Shown in pieces: positions 33,770 to 42,661 of a stretch of DNA of 55,592 bases. A program made the position numbers and the translations under genes. The stretch is taken from the NCBI GenBank assembly GCA_017450485.1, contig JAFSTN010000036.1, positions 1-55,592 on the forward strand, read 5' to 3'. Position 1 is the first letter of the stretch. Every line of letters starts with the position of its first letter. Source of the stretch: Lachnospiraceae bacterium (lineage in GTDB: Bacteria > Bacillota > Clostridia > Lachnospirales > Lachnospiraceae). The notes under the pieces were generated by a model. That model saw only the letters and a list, made by a program, of their open reading frames with translations, did no database searches and had not been told where the DNA came from.

Positions 33770-34756
33770 TTAATGAACGTTCATGCTTGCGATGTTTTTT
33801 ACCAGCTGCTTCTGATCGGTCATTCCGGTATTGTTCTTGAACTTCTGTATCCAGATCCTCTTCTGATCCTCGAAGTCACTGTCCAGAAGCACCAGCCTCA
33901 GGGTGACCGTGGCTCTGCAGGGCTCACCGTTTACGTTGAACATCGTATACTCGGCATTAACACCGTTTAATATGCCCTGATAGGACATATCGCCCCAGGT
34001 GAAACTCATCAGGTGCATGTTCTTGTTACGCATTATATAGGTAAAGGCCTCCACCTCGTTCTGAACGGAATAATTACTCTCACCTTTGACCGTGTCCTTA
34101 ACCAGCTTGCCCACTCCTCTGGCTATATTGGTGGCACCCAGAGTGAACTTATCCGAGTAGAACGCATCCTGGTTATTGGTCTTGTCAAATTGGAGCGGGA
34201 TGCTCAGCTCTATATGCGAGGTCACGGCACTGATCCGGTTTGCCGGTCTACCCTTGCGTTTTCCTTCTTCTCCCTGCTGGCCTTCACCCTTCTTGTCATT
34301 TTCGGCATCCTTGTTTGTGAAGCTCTGGACCATCATCTCCTCGCCGCCGTAACCTGTCATCGTAAGCTCGGACGGATTAAACGGCACTTCGAATCTGAAT
34401 TTATGGAAGTCCTTGTTTATGTCAAAAAAAGTACCGTCGGCATTCAGCATATCCGCAGCATTATCGGCTGCCGCCTTGAGAACCCCCATGGTAGCTCCGT
34501 AGCTGGCGGCCAGGCCTTCATCGAAACCACCGAGCCCCTTCATACCTGCGCTGTGTCCCCCTCCGGGTTTGGGGGCTTCGTTTTCGCCGATTTTACGCCC
34601 GGAGAAGTCAGCTATCTCTATGACAGCCTTCTCCACATTTCCCATTGTCTGGGCTGCCATCTGGCCCAGAGTACTATTGGCTACCGATGAGGCCGCCCCT
34701 TTTACAAAGCCGGCTGCTTTACTTGCTCCGTTCCACAGAGTCGATCCAAAACCCAT
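33770..34756 (-). CDS. Afp7-like CIS tube/hub adaptor, LysM-less (copy 2)
   Basis: A 328-residue protein. After a Gly/Ala-rich N-terminal region (about 1-100) it has the CIS tube-protein N-terminal domain: FRFEVPFNPSELTMTGYGG, a charged linker (KKGEGQQGEEGKRKG), HIELSIPLQFD, and the tube-like MSFTWGDMSYQGILNGVNAEYTMFNVNGEPCRATV. In Afp/PVC this domain is joined to a LysM domain (Afp7/gp53-like), which clamps hub to wedges; no LysM is visible here. It is a paralogue of the next gene upstream (34771-35793), 14 bp away. ATG 34756 has GAGAGGA upstream. Confidence 0.85.
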   Translation of the reverse strand: MGFGSTLWNGASKAAGFVKGAASSVANSTLGQMAAQTMGNVEKAVIEIADFSGRKIGENEAPKPGGGHSAGMKGLGGFDEGLAASYGATMGVLKAAADNAADMLNADGTFFDINKDFHKFRFEVPFNPSELTMTGYGGEEMMVQSFTNKDAENDKKGEGQQGEEGKRKGRPANRISAVTSHIELSIPLQFDKTNNQDAFYSDKFTLGATNIARGVGKLVKDTVKGESNYSVQNEVEAFTYIMRNKNMHLMSFTWGDMSYQGILNGVNAEYTMFNVNGEPCRATVTLRLVLLDSDFEDQKRIWIQKFKNNTGMTDQKQLVKNIASMNVH

Positions 34757-34770
34757 ATCCGCCTATCCTC

Positions 34771-35793
34771 TCATATATTCAGGATATTATTATTGAAGAC
34801 CTTGCTGGCCATGGATGTACCGCCACCCTTGCCTTCTTTGAATGTCTTATTGAAAGAATCCTTCCACTGCTTGTTCTGATAACTGAAGTTATCGCCCTGT
34901 TTGTCGGGATCCTTCTGGTTCTCCTTGCGGTCATCCTGAGTGATCTCCAGACGCATCGTACCGCGGATTGGATTACCGCTGGTGTTAAACATATTATATG
35001 TGTTGCTGACACCGGTCACCTGACCGCGGAATACCATTTTGCCCCAGTGAAAGATCACGTGCTGGGTGATCGATGATACCAGCAGTGTCATGAATGTCTC
35101 CATGCGCGCCCTGACGCTGAAAACGTTCTGGCCGTGAGACCATACATTGGCAACCTTGCCTACAACCTTGCTCGCGTTTAAGTCAAACACTTCCTGAAGC
35201 ATGAAGGCGTCCGACAGATCCACATCATCGAATATCAGTTCAAATGACAGCTTGGTCCTGCCCGAATACTCCTGCTCATTCAACAGCTTCGCGGTATTAT
35301 TCCCCGTGTTGTTCATACTCTTGATCTTACCGTTTACGGAGTCCATCCTCATGGATGCGGGATTGAACTGCACCGGAATCCTTAAGAAATTATCGTTTTC
35401 CTTGGCTACTTCACCGACCTTATACGGATCTTTGCCGCCACCGGCCAGAGCATCTCCGATAGCTCCCTTCGCGCTCTTGGCCGCAGCAACGAAATTAGCC
35501 TTTGAACTCAACGCATTCTTAACAGCGGACCCGGCACCTTTCAGTCCCGAACCCACAGCACTCATGGAATCCTTGAATCCCATGCCCTCCGAGCTTTTTT
35601 GAATCAGTTCGTTTTCAAACTCCTGCGCGATATCGTTGAATGCCGCCAGCTTGTTCGGATCAGTCTTTCCTCTCTCATCAGGCAGATATTTATCGGGATT
35701 GGGTATAAAGATGACTGCCTTCGCGCCGGCGCCGTCGGTAAACATACCCTTGGCACTGGAGCCTAAGTTACTCATCATATTTGAAAATGCCAT
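34771..35793 (-). CDS. Afp7-like CIS tube/hub adaptor, LysM-less (copy 1)
   Basis: A 340-residue paralogue of 33770-34756 with the same layout: a variable Ala/Gly/Ser-rich N-terminal region (about 60-120), FLRIPVQFNPASMRMDSVNGK, KLSFELIFDDVDLSD, and VIFHWGKMVFRGQVTGVSNTYNMFNTSGNPIRGTM. The shared core places both at the tube-hub junction, possibly as alternating subunits. No LysM domain. ATG 35793 has a strong AAAGGAGGG ribosome site. It is 39 bp downstream of the 629-residue coiled-coil gene. Confidence 0.85.
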   Translation of the reverse strand: MAFSNMMSNLGSSAKGMFTDGAGAKAVIFIPNPDKYLPDERGKTDPNKLAAFNDIAQEFENELIQKSSEGMGFKDSMSAVGSGLKGAGSAVKNALSSKANFVAAAKSAKGAIGDALAGGGKDPYKVGEVAKENDNFLRIPVQFNPASMRMDSVNGKIKSMNNTGNNTAKLLNEQEYSGRTKLSFELIFDDVDLSDAFMLQEVFDLNASKVVGKVANVWSHGQNVFSVRARMETFMTLLVSSITQHVIFHWGKMVFRGQVTGVSNTYNMFNTSGNPIRGTMRLEITQDDRKENQKDPDKQGDNFSYQNKQWKDSFNKTFKEGKGGGTSMASKVFNNNILNI

Positions 35794-35832
35794 CTCTATC
35801 CCTCCTTTCCCTCAAGTCGATCAACAGCCGCA

Positions 35833-37722
35833 TTATATCCCGCGTCTGACCTTTTCATTACGCATCTGGGTCTCGAGCTTACGGAATACCTGATTGCTGA
35901 TCGCGGAGACCTGACTCTTCACGCCCTCGTCGATCATCCTGCGCAGCTGTCGCTCATCATAGTTTTTGACGGTCTCGGTGTTGTTGATGACTGTGGACTG
36001 CCTGGTGGTATTCAGCTGAGTCTCCGTATCATGGACCGTCTCATTACGGATCTGTCTGCTGATATCCCGGTGCATCATATCGAGATGCTCTTCAAGCTCT
36101 TCCTGAGAGAGCGACTCAGTCCTCTTATGTATCGTGGGTACCGCCTCGTATGTATGCATGACGGGTCTGCTGTGTACCGGGGCGGCTGCCTTCGACTTCT
36201 CTATCGATTCGATCAGCTCGGCTGCATCGGCGGCAGCCCTGCGGGCTTTCTCCTCCGCCGCTTCTTCGACCTCCCGCTCTGTCTGTCTGATATCGTATAT
36301 AAGCTCGCCTTCGTCGGCGGGTCTTAATATATCGCTCTGAAGTACCGCCAGAGGATTCTGCTCATATTCACCCAGCACCTCATATATCCTGACTGCCTCC
36401 TCCGGGAATATGAGTGCCATCTCACGCAGGATTTCTTTCTCACGTCCCGCCCTGACCTCTTCCTCGGCTGTGAGTTTGTTCTTAAGTTCTTCAGGTGACA
36501 TCAGTGCCAGCCTGCCGTCCTTAAGGGTCTGCTGTAATCCGCCCTCTCCGGCCTGAGCTCTCTCTCTTCGTCTGAATCTCTCGAGCATGCGTGAGTATTC
36601 CTGCCTGCGCTGCTCATTCCGGACGTTCATCTCGTTGACCGTCTGAGTGATCCTTATCAGTTCCTCCTCAGATATGCGGCCTTCGGTATCTCCCGACAGA
36701 AGTTCGATCTCACTGGAGGTCAGATAATTGTTCTCGGTGAGCATCTGCTCGCTCTCGAGTACCTGGAGACTCAGGTCGCCCTGATACTGCGTGAGCCTCT
36801 GCAGAGTACTCAATGATGCCCCGAAGAACACGTCCTCGAATCTGTAGTACTGATTGTCATTTAAATAGAATCTGTCAAAAGCGGTATGGTACAGATTCTG
36901 CAGCATATCCATGAGGACGGCTCCGTTTACCTCGTTCCTGACCCGGTTGACGGCCACATCGGTGGTCTCGAGGCTCTCCTCATAGGTGTTGGTATTCAGA
37001 TATACAAGGTTCTCGTCGGCTATGCCGGCCTGCTCTCTGAGCATCGAGAGCAGTATGTGCTGTGCCGTATAGCTCTGGCTGGCTATGGAATATTCGTTTT
37101 TCTCTACTCCCGTCTCCTCCACGGAGCGGTTGAAGTTGCTCACTATCTGATATACCGCACCGGTCTTGAGACGATCCATGATCCTCTCGTAGAGGAAGTT
37201 TTCCCTCTCGGTGACGGTCTCGGTGTTCTCTCCGGACATGGCGGTCACAAGCTCGGTCTCCATTGACTCCACCATCTCCTTGAGTTCCATACCCTTCTCC
37301 AGATACAGGTTGATCAGAGTGTTGGTGTTCCTGGTCTCCTCAGCCATACGGTAGAAGGCCTGCATGAAGCGTCTGTCATCACGTATGCCCAGCTTATACA
37401 GCGCATCCGTGATGAAGACCCTGTCCTGATAGGTCACATGAGCATCCGCCGAAAGGACTATGCGGTTAAGCACATTGTTTAAGATCTCGACCTTCTGCAG
37501 ATTGGTCTCATTACGGGTGTTGGACGTAATAACACTCGTCATCCCGCCGCCTTCCTGAACATATATCTCAGGAGGGGTCGTGCTTAAATGAAGAAGGTCT
37601 TCGGACGTGACCGGAGTCTCCATCAGGGAGTAGTTGCCGGTTATGCGCCGGTAAAACGCTTCGGGAGCTGACAGATATGTGGTTCGTGCCTTTATTTCTA
37701 TAGGAGCTTTGACAGTCAGCAT
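35833..37722 (-). CDS. Coiled-coil protein of unknown function in eCIS structural block
   Basis: A 629-residue soluble protein, not assigned to a known CIS family by me. The N-terminal ~50 residues are non-helical (TVKAPIEIKARTTYLSAPEAF). The rest is mostly charged helix with coiled-coil character (about 110-160, 330-420, 480-510) and a C-terminal basic segment (RKLETQMRNEKVRRGI). No membrane helix or signal is present, unlike many tape measures. Its position between the tube-like repeat protein and the Afp7-like adaptors, where structural genes lie back to back, suggests a particle or assembly component. A tape-measure or length-control role is possible but not supported by motifs. It starts 2 bp after the upstream stop. 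Confidence 0.65.
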   Translation of the reverse strand: MLTVKAPIEIKARTTYLSAPEAFYRRITGNYSLMETPVTSEDLLHLSTTPPEIYVQEGGGMTSVITSNTRNETNLQKVEILNNVLNRIVLSADAHVTYQDRVFITDALYKLGIRDDRRFMQAFYRMAEETRNTNTLINLYLEKGMELKEMVESMETELVTAMSGENTETVTERENFLYERIMDRLKTGAVYQIVSNFNRSVEETGVEKNEYSIASQSYTAQHILLSMLREQAGIADENLVYLNTNTYEESLETTDVAVNRVRNEVNGAVLMDMLQNLYHTAFDRFYLNDNQYYRFEDVFFGASLSTLQRLTQYQGDLSLQVLESEQMLTENNYLTSSEIELLSGDTEGRISEEELIRITQTVNEMNVRNEQRRQEYSRMLERFRRRERAQAGEGGLQQTLKDGRLALMSPEELKNKLTAEEEVRAGREKEILREMALIFPEEAVRIYEVLGEYEQNPLAVLQSDILRPADEGELIYDIRQTEREVEEAAEEKARRAAADAAELIESIEKSKAAAPVHSRPVMHTYEAVPTIHKRTESLSQEELEEHLDMMHRDISRQIRNETVHDTETQLNTTRQSTVINNTETVKNYDERQLRRMIDEGVKSQVSAISNQVFRKLETQMRNEKVRRGI

Positions 37723-37724
37723 TT

Positions 37725-39281
37725 TTATTTCTTCGAAAGTGACTCAGCCATAAGGGCACGTCTGGTCGGCGGCCATGTGACAGGTGTCTGCTTCACATCC
37801 CCGTTGGGGGCGGGCTTGGCATAGGTCGGCTTCGGGTTCTCTTTATTGGCTTTGATATCCCACGGTGTCTTCGCAGGCTGCAAGCCGTCTCCGTTTACGG
37901 CAGGCTTGGCATAGGTCGGTTTGGGATCTTTTTTATTTGCTCTTATATCCCAGGGCTTCATCACCGTCGGAGGAGTATCCCCGTTAAAGGCCGGTATGGC
38001 ATTCTCGGGTTTGGGGTCAGTCTTGTTGGCTTTGATATCCCATCTGGGTTTGGCCGTGCCGTCTGACATCTCCCAGCCACCTTCCTTGGGCTTGGGTGTA
38101 TAATGGTCATCACTAACCGCATTGGTGCTATCGGCATAAGTGGGTTTGGAGCCGTCATACTTCTCCTGCCTCTTCTTGGCGGTTATATCCGTGCTCTCCC
38201 AGCCTCCCTCTCCGGGTCCCAATGGCGTATAATGATCTGATGAAGTTTCATTACTTTGATTGGCATACTTGACCTTATCTCCGGCCTTGATTTCTTCGGC
38301 TCTGGGCTTGGCTGAAGAATCGGTCATCTTCCAGCTGCCGTCATCCTGTCTGGAATAATGCTCGGAGGCGTTCATATTGGTGCCGTTGCCCCATTTTATT
38401 TCGCCATCTTTCTTATATGAATCCTGTCTCTGTTTGGCTTCAGAGTCTACACGGGTGGTATAGCCGTCCTCACCCGTTTCATACGTGCCCATTGACCAAA
38501 GGGCTGACGTCTGATCTGCATATTGTTCGGAATGACCTTCAATACCCCGGATGGACCAAAACGGTTTATTGGTAGACTCGGAATTAGTATCAAAACTCCA
38601 TGCATCATCATTGCGTTGCCATACAGGCTTGCCGTCAAGTGCAGCATCTTCCTTCTTAACATAGATATTCTTATCGTTTGACAATGAGCCGGTATTAGCG
38701 TATTTATTCTCCGGGAAGATATGCTTCGACTTATCATGCGGGAACTCCCATGCAGGCAGTTCCTGTGAGCCCTCGAAGGGATTCGTGACTACCATCAGCT
38801 CACGATATGCTATGGTGGTGGTTTCCGTGAGGATTGCACTCTTCTCGGAATTCAGCTCTCCGTATTCCTTGGCTGTAACCACACACCCGGTGAAGGTGTA
38901 TATACGCGCAGGACTTGCAGGCGCGGCATCGATGATCTCGGATCTGGCTTTGTGTCTGTATACATAGAGCATGACGGGCAGCATAAGCTCCGTTCCGTTG
39001 GCCAGAGGATCAAGGAATCTCTCCGTGCCCACGTATCTCTCGACCTGGAATGTAAAAGGCTTCGATATGGGCTTGCGTCTCATATGAACATAGTCATTTA
39101 CACCACCCTCACGGATGTATTCGTATTCATTCTCTTTGTTGAATACCTTTACACTCTTGAGCGCCAGGAAATATACTCCTTCAACCTCGAGCACGAAATT
39201 AAAGGACGTTATGGGATTGTTGACCGGGGCATTGCGATCGGTTATGTCATCATTGCCCCATGCACTCCAGCCACTGCTCAT
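37725..39281 (-). CDS. Tube-like protein with ~340-residue repetitive tail
   Basis: A 518-residue protein. Residues about 1-175 resemble the T4 gp19-like tail tube family (NPITSFNFVLEVEGVYFLALKSV, FTFQVERYVGTERFLDPL, IAYRELMVVTNPF). The remainder is hydrophilic repeats of two types: about three to four ~40-residue units with SxxHYxx...GGW(E/K)xxDxTAKPR, then three 30-residue units with WDIKANKxDPKPTYAKPA.NGD. The tail is rich in Lys, Asp, Pro, Asn and evenly spaced Trp. The true tube protein is a separate gene (39989-40489), so this is a second, specialised tube-fold subunit, perhaps at tube base or cap, with a flexible or cargo-binding extension. ATG 39281 has CAGGAATCAGGTAG upstream. Confidence 0.78.
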   Translation of the reverse strand: MSSGWSAWGNDDITDRNAPVNNPITSFNFVLEVEGVYFLALKSVKVFNKENEYEYIREGGVNDYVHMRRKPISKPFTFQVERYVGTERFLDPLANGTELMLPVMLYVYRHKARSEIIDAAPASPARIYTFTGCVVTAKEYGELNSEKSAILTETTTIAYRELMVVTNPFEGSQELPAWEFPHDKSKHIFPENKYANTGSLSNDKNIYVKKEDAALDGKPVWQRNDDAWSFDTNSESTNKPFWSIRGIEGHSEQYADQTSALWSMGTYETGEDGYTTRVDSEAKQRQDSYKKDGEIKWGNGTNMNASEHYSRQDDGSWKMTDSSAKPRAEEIKAGDKVKYANQSNETSSDHYTPLGPGEGGWESTDITAKKRQEKYDGSKPTYADSTNAVSDDHYTPKPKEGGWEMSDGTAKPRWDIKANKTDPKPENAIPAFNGDTPPTVMKPWDIRANKKDPKPTYAKPAVNGDGLQPAKTPWDIKANKENPKPTYAKPAPNGDVKQTPVTWPPTRRALMAESLSKK

Positions 39282-39315
39282 ATACTCTACCTGATTCCTG
39301 CTTTGCCGGCGGATC

Positions 39316-39519
39316 CTATCCTCTCGTCGGCTTCATATCCAAAATGCTCTTTTCCTTCTTCTCCGAGGGATTAAGGCTCTTGTTGATCCCCGATATCTCA
39401 CTGCACCATCTGCGCCTCTCCACGTGCGGGAGACTCATCACTTCCGCTTCGCTCCAGTGGAAGTAGTATGAGATGAATGACATCTCCCGGTACAGGTCAT
39501 CACTGGGATAGAGTCTCAA
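39316..39519 (-). CDS. DUF6760 family small eCIS protein
   Basis: A 67-residue protein with the DUF6760 pattern: YPSDDLYREMSFISYYFHWS, EAEVMSLPHVERRRWCSEISGIN. DUF6760 proteins are found next to the assembly-chaperone gene in eCIS clusters; function unknown, possibly a small chaperone subunit. Its start overlaps the stop of the upstream chaperone gene by 4 bp (ATGA-type), a strong sign of coupled translation and a shared role. Confidence 0.82.
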   Translation of the reverse strand: MRLYPSDDLYREMSFISYYFHWSEAEVMSLPHVERRRWCSEISGINKSLNPSEKKEKSILDMKPTRG

Positions 39520-39878
39520 CCCTCCTGCGTAAAATTTAGCGGTACCTCAAACACCTTGCCGCAATCCGGGCATACACATTCCATCGTCGGAGGCTCTATG
39601 TCGTTGATACGCTGGTACATATCCTGCAGATATGCGAGATCAGCGGTAAAAAGCTGCTCTATCGTAGTTGCTGTGACCGACTCAATGCCCTCTAATTCAG
39701 TAATAACCTTGCTTAATATGACAATTGTCAGATACGAGGGATTGGAGAGCACTCTGGGATCACGTGTAGCGGAGATCTCATCTCCGGCCGTAGCCAGACG
39801 CATCCGGCCTCTGCGGTGCAGTTCTCCTGCCGAATCCATATATCCCTTCGGTAGTGTGAAGTCATATAAGGTATCCAT
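39516..39878 (-). CDS. eCIS tail/hub assembly chaperone-like, zinc-knuckle
   Basis: A 120-residue protein of the class annotated as T4-like baseplate hub assembly chaperone or tail assembly protein in eCIS. It begins with DFTLPKGYMDSAGELHRRGRMRLATAGDEI, typical of this group, has a helical middle, and ends with a Cys motif CVCPDCGKVFEVPL that probably binds zinc. It lies between the tube gene and DUF6760, where such chaperones usually occur. ATG 39878 has GGGAGG 9 bases upstream. A 110-bp gap with a hairpin separates it from the tube gene. Confidence 0.82.
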   Translation of the reverse strand: MDTLYDFTLPKGYMDSAGELHRRGRMRLATAGDEISATRDPRVLSNPSYLTIVILSKVITELEGIESVTATTIEQLFTADLAYLQDMYQRINDIEPPTMECVCPDCGKVFEVPLNFTQEG

Positions 39879-39948
39879 CTTCTATATCCTCCCGATATCA
39901 ATCAGTGTGTACATACCGTCCTGTAACGGTTTTGTCCGCTTACTCTGA

Positions 39949-39968
39949 GGCTCATCAAGCGATGAGCC
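39949..39968 (-). other. Stem-loop just after the tube gene
   Basis: GGCTCATC and GATGAGCC form a perfect 8-bp stem with a 4-nt loop, 20-40 bp after the tube stop, in the largest gap of the structural block (39879-39988). No T-run follows on the minus strand. It probably stabilises or partly terminates the upstream sheath-tube transcript, so raising tube and sheath amounts over later genes. Confidence 0.55.
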
Positions 39969-39988
39969 CCATATATGCAGACAAAAAA

Positions 39989-40489
39989 TCAGTTGGGAAT
40001 AATAAGTTCCTCGTACGCGATCTCCACTGACTCTATCGCTACATCAGAGTTCTTAGCGTCTAAGTCGGGAGCATTGTACTTGGTTACCCATGCATTGGTA
40101 AGTGTCCACTGTCTGGTACCTACAGGTGACTCTACCAGTGATGAAGGTGCACCGGAGTTGATGTCGATCAGCTCGATCGTAACATTGTTACGGGGCATCT
40201 GACCTCTGGACTCACTCACACACTCCATGATCCATGTCTTGAACGGGCTGGAAATGATATAGCCCATCTTCAGTGTTACATTGCCGTGCTTAACGAGTCC
40301 GGGAACCTTAACAGGTGCAAGTGAACCTGAGTTACCCTGTCTGAACTCGATAACATCGACTGTGGCTTCTATGCCGGTTACTTCGCTGAAAGCTGCTGTT
40401 CCCGCTACGGTATCAACAGTCACCAGGAAGTTCATTTTGGTCAACGGATATGCTGACCGTTTGTCATTTTCATATGCTCCAGTAGCCAT
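39989..40489 (-). CDS. CIS tail tube protein (gp19/Hcp-like)
   Basis: A 166-residue tube protein of the gp19-like (Afp1/Pvc1) family. Signature segments: YPLTKMNFLVTVDTVAGTAAFSEVTGIEATVDVIEFRQGN, VKVPGLVKHGNVTLKMGY, WTLTNAWVTKYNAPDLDAKNSDVAIESVEIAYEEL. Hexamer rings of this protein stack into the inner tube. Length is typical. ATG 40489 has a strong AAAGGAGT at 10 bases, fitting high expression. It is 50 bp after the sheath gene, the normal sheath-tube order. Confidence 0.95.
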   Translation of the reverse strand: MATGAYENDKRSAYPLTKMNFLVTVDTVAGTAAFSEVTGIEATVDVIEFRQGNSGSLAPVKVPGLVKHGNVTLKMGYIISSPFKTWIMECVSESRGQMPRNNVTIELIDINSGAPSSLVESPVGTRQWTLTNAWVTKYNAPDLDAKNSDVAIESVEIAYEELIIPN

Positions 40490-40539
40490 AATTCATGACT
40501 CCTTTCTGTAAGTTAAACTCTACGACTGTTCTCCGAAGC

Positions 40540-42246
40540 TTATTCAGAAGCTTCCTCACCGCCGCCTGCTTCCGAAGTATGCTGTGTTACTCTGAAGATC
40601 ACGAACTCAGCAGGACGGGACGGTGCGATACCTACGTTACATATCAGTCTTCCGTTCATGATATCGTCTCTGGTCATGGTAGAAGTACCGATCTCTACGA
40701 AATAGCTCTCCGAAGCGGATCCGCCTGCGAGCATTCCGTTTCTGAACAGTCCGTCCAGGAAGTTGGCGATCGTCTGGTGAACTCTCTGCCAGAGAGCGGG
40801 ATCGTTGGGCTCAAATACAACCCAGTTGGTATTGGCCTTGATGCTCTCTTCGACATAGATGAACAACCTGCGGACGTTGACATACTTGAACGCGCTGTTG
40901 CTGGATGCGGTACGTGCACCCCAGATCCTGATACCCTGTCCGGGCAGATTACGGATGAGGTTGATCCCCTCGGGATTCAGGATATCCTGCTCATCCTTGG
41001 TGTAGTTAACCGACAGACCGGTACAGAAGATGACCTCATTGGCAGGTGCCTTGTGTACGCCTCTGGCGATATCGGTTCTGGAGTATACACCCATGACTGC
41101 TCCCGACGGAGGAATGTAGTCGGACTTGTTGCTGGATCTGTCAAATACCTGGATCCAGGGATGATACATAGCACAGTAAGTGGAATCCACTATCTGCCTG
41201 TAACCGATCAGATCGGCTGTCTTGTACATCTCCTTGGGCATATCGAGTACCGCGAATCTGCTGCGGAGTCTCTCACAGTGTGCAACCAGTGCTACGACTA
41301 CTTCGGGCATCGTGATGCCGGGGATAGCGAGCATGCTTATCAGTGAGTTCTCCTCAAATGCTGCAAGTCCTGTACGCTTGCCGGGGCCGTTATCCTCGCC
41401 GATATATGTTGCGGCATTGATCTTGGCTACGGAACCGTCGGTACCTCCCTCGAGGAAGAATACGCCGTCGGTGATGTCCTTGCCGAGGATCTCGGATACG
41501 GGATTGCCGGGTGCCTTGGGCTGAGTAACCTCAACCTTGATCAGATCGCTGCCTGCGAGTTTGCTGCCGATGTATCTGGGTGATGCTGTATTGAAGCTGA
41601 GTTCAGCATAATTCTCCACATCGTCGCCGTAACGGATGGACATATCCATGGTTACGAGATACAGCAGTGACTTGGGTACGATATCCGCATCAACGGCATT
41701 CTTGGGTAATTCGCTCTCGAATGTTACCTCGTTGTCAACGATGGTCTTGATCCTGGTGTAGGTCTTCTCGAATACCACAAGGTCTCCCTCTCTGAAGCCG
41801 TCCAGAGTCTTTGCCTTATAACCCGTAGCCGTCTTCTCCACCAGCTGAAGCTTACGCTTCTTATTGGTGGCCAGGATGATCTGTACCTTGTTGCCCCAGG
41901 TACCGGGGGAAGTTGCCTGTACGGTCAATATACCTTTCTTGGCCTCGGCAGTTTTGGCATCAGCGGGTGCCACACGCATTACGAAGCATCTGGTTCCGCC
42001 GTTATCAAAGAACTGCTCAACGCTGTTGGCCAGAAAACGGTATTCACCGTAGCCGAACTCCGATAAGAATCCGCCGAACTGCTGACGGAATGAACGCATA
42101 CTTGTTACGAGAAGGGGAGCGCCCGTAAGGGGGCCTTTCTCCGCAAGTCCGATAAAGCCTGCCGTACTGGTACCGACACCTTCGATACTACGCGGCGAAT
42201 TATCATATTCCTCGACGTATACGCCCGGTGATAAATACTCTGCCAT
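40540..42246 (-). CDS. CIS contractile sheath protein
   Basis: A 568-residue sheath protein of the eCIS/phage sheath family. N-terminal YLSPGVYVEEYDNSPRSIEGVGTSTAGFIGLAEKGP and C-terminal NGMLAGGSASESYFVEIG...MTRDDIMNGRLICNVGIAPSRPAEFVIFRV are hallmark blocks; GARTASS...FKYVNVRRLFIYVEESI is the conserved core that forms the contractile mesh. The variable surface domain (about 130-240) is of moderate size. There is a single sheath gene, unlike the three in Afp/PVC. ATG 42246 has AAAGAGGT upstream. Confidence 0.97.
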   Translation of the reverse strand: MAEYLSPGVYVEEYDNSPRSIEGVGTSTAGFIGLAEKGPLTGAPLLVTSMRSFRQQFGGFLSEFGYGEYRFLANSVEQFFDNGGTRCFVMRVAPADAKTAEAKKGILTVQATSPGTWGNKVQIILATNKKRKLQLVEKTATGYKAKTLDGFREGDLVVFEKTYTRIKTIVDNEVTFESELPKNAVDADIVPKSLLYLVTMDMSIRYGDDVENYAELSFNTASPRYIGSKLAGSDLIKVEVTQPKAPGNPVSEILGKDITDGVFFLEGGTDGSVAKINAATYIGEDNGPGKRTGLAAFEENSLISMLAIPGITMPEVVVALVAHCERLRSRFAVLDMPKEMYKTADLIGYRQIVDSTYCAMYHPWIQVFDRSSNKSDYIPPSGAVMGVYSRTDIARGVHKAPANEVIFCTGLSVNYTKDEQDILNPEGINLIRNLPGQGIRIWGARTASSNSAFKYVNVRRLFIYVEESIKANTNWVVFEPNDPALWQRVHQTIANFLDGLFRNGMLAGGSASESYFVEIGTSTMTRDDIMNGRLICNVGIAPSRPAEFVIFRVTQHTSEAGGGEEASE

Positions 42247-42271
42247 ATACTTTACCTCTTTTCATTAAACT

Positions 42272-42661
42272 TCAGTTTGCTGTTACCTTAACCTGTCCCG
42301 GAAACGTGATGGATACCGAGCCTGCGTAAGCACACATCATCTTACAGTCACCTGTAAGACAGGGCTTGCCGCCTATGATCACCTTCGGTTTGGTAGGGAT
42401 CCAGGTGCCGGCCGGCATGGGCATGCACGGTTGTGGTGTAAGCACTCCCATTGCTGCCGTGGTTGCTGCCGCAACTGCCGGATTGGCCATGGATGTACAC
42501 AATCCGAAGGGGCCTATATTGGCTCCTCCCTGTGAATCCGCGATGGTTGCTGCGGGCTTGCCCTGCGCCATGACCTTAGCCTGTGATGTCACTTTGACAG
42601 GTGCGGGTGCCGTGCCCATTGTGCACATTGCGGTTCCTCCCGCTGCTACCAGTTCACTCAT
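42272..42661 (-). CDS. PAAR-like spike tip (DUF4280)
   Basis: A 129-residue DUF4280/PAAR-like protein, the sharp tip capping the spike (Afp10-like role). Features: VAAGGTAMCTMGTAPAPVKV, a PMPAGTWIPTKPKVIIGGKPCLTGDCKMMCAYAG block with clustered Cys, and a C-terminal GSVSITFPGQ. Cys residues at the tip probably bind metal. No effector domain is fused. The ATG overlaps the stop of the upstream 269-residue gene by 8 bp (ATGAGTGA), so they are coupled. Confidence 0.9.
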   Translation of the reverse strand: MSELVAAGGTAMCTMGTAPAPVKVTSQAKVMAQGKPAATIADSQGGANIGPFGLCTSMANPAVAAATTAAMGVLTPQPCMPMPAGTWIPTKPKVIIGGKPCLTGDCKMMCAYAGSVSITFPGQVKVTAN

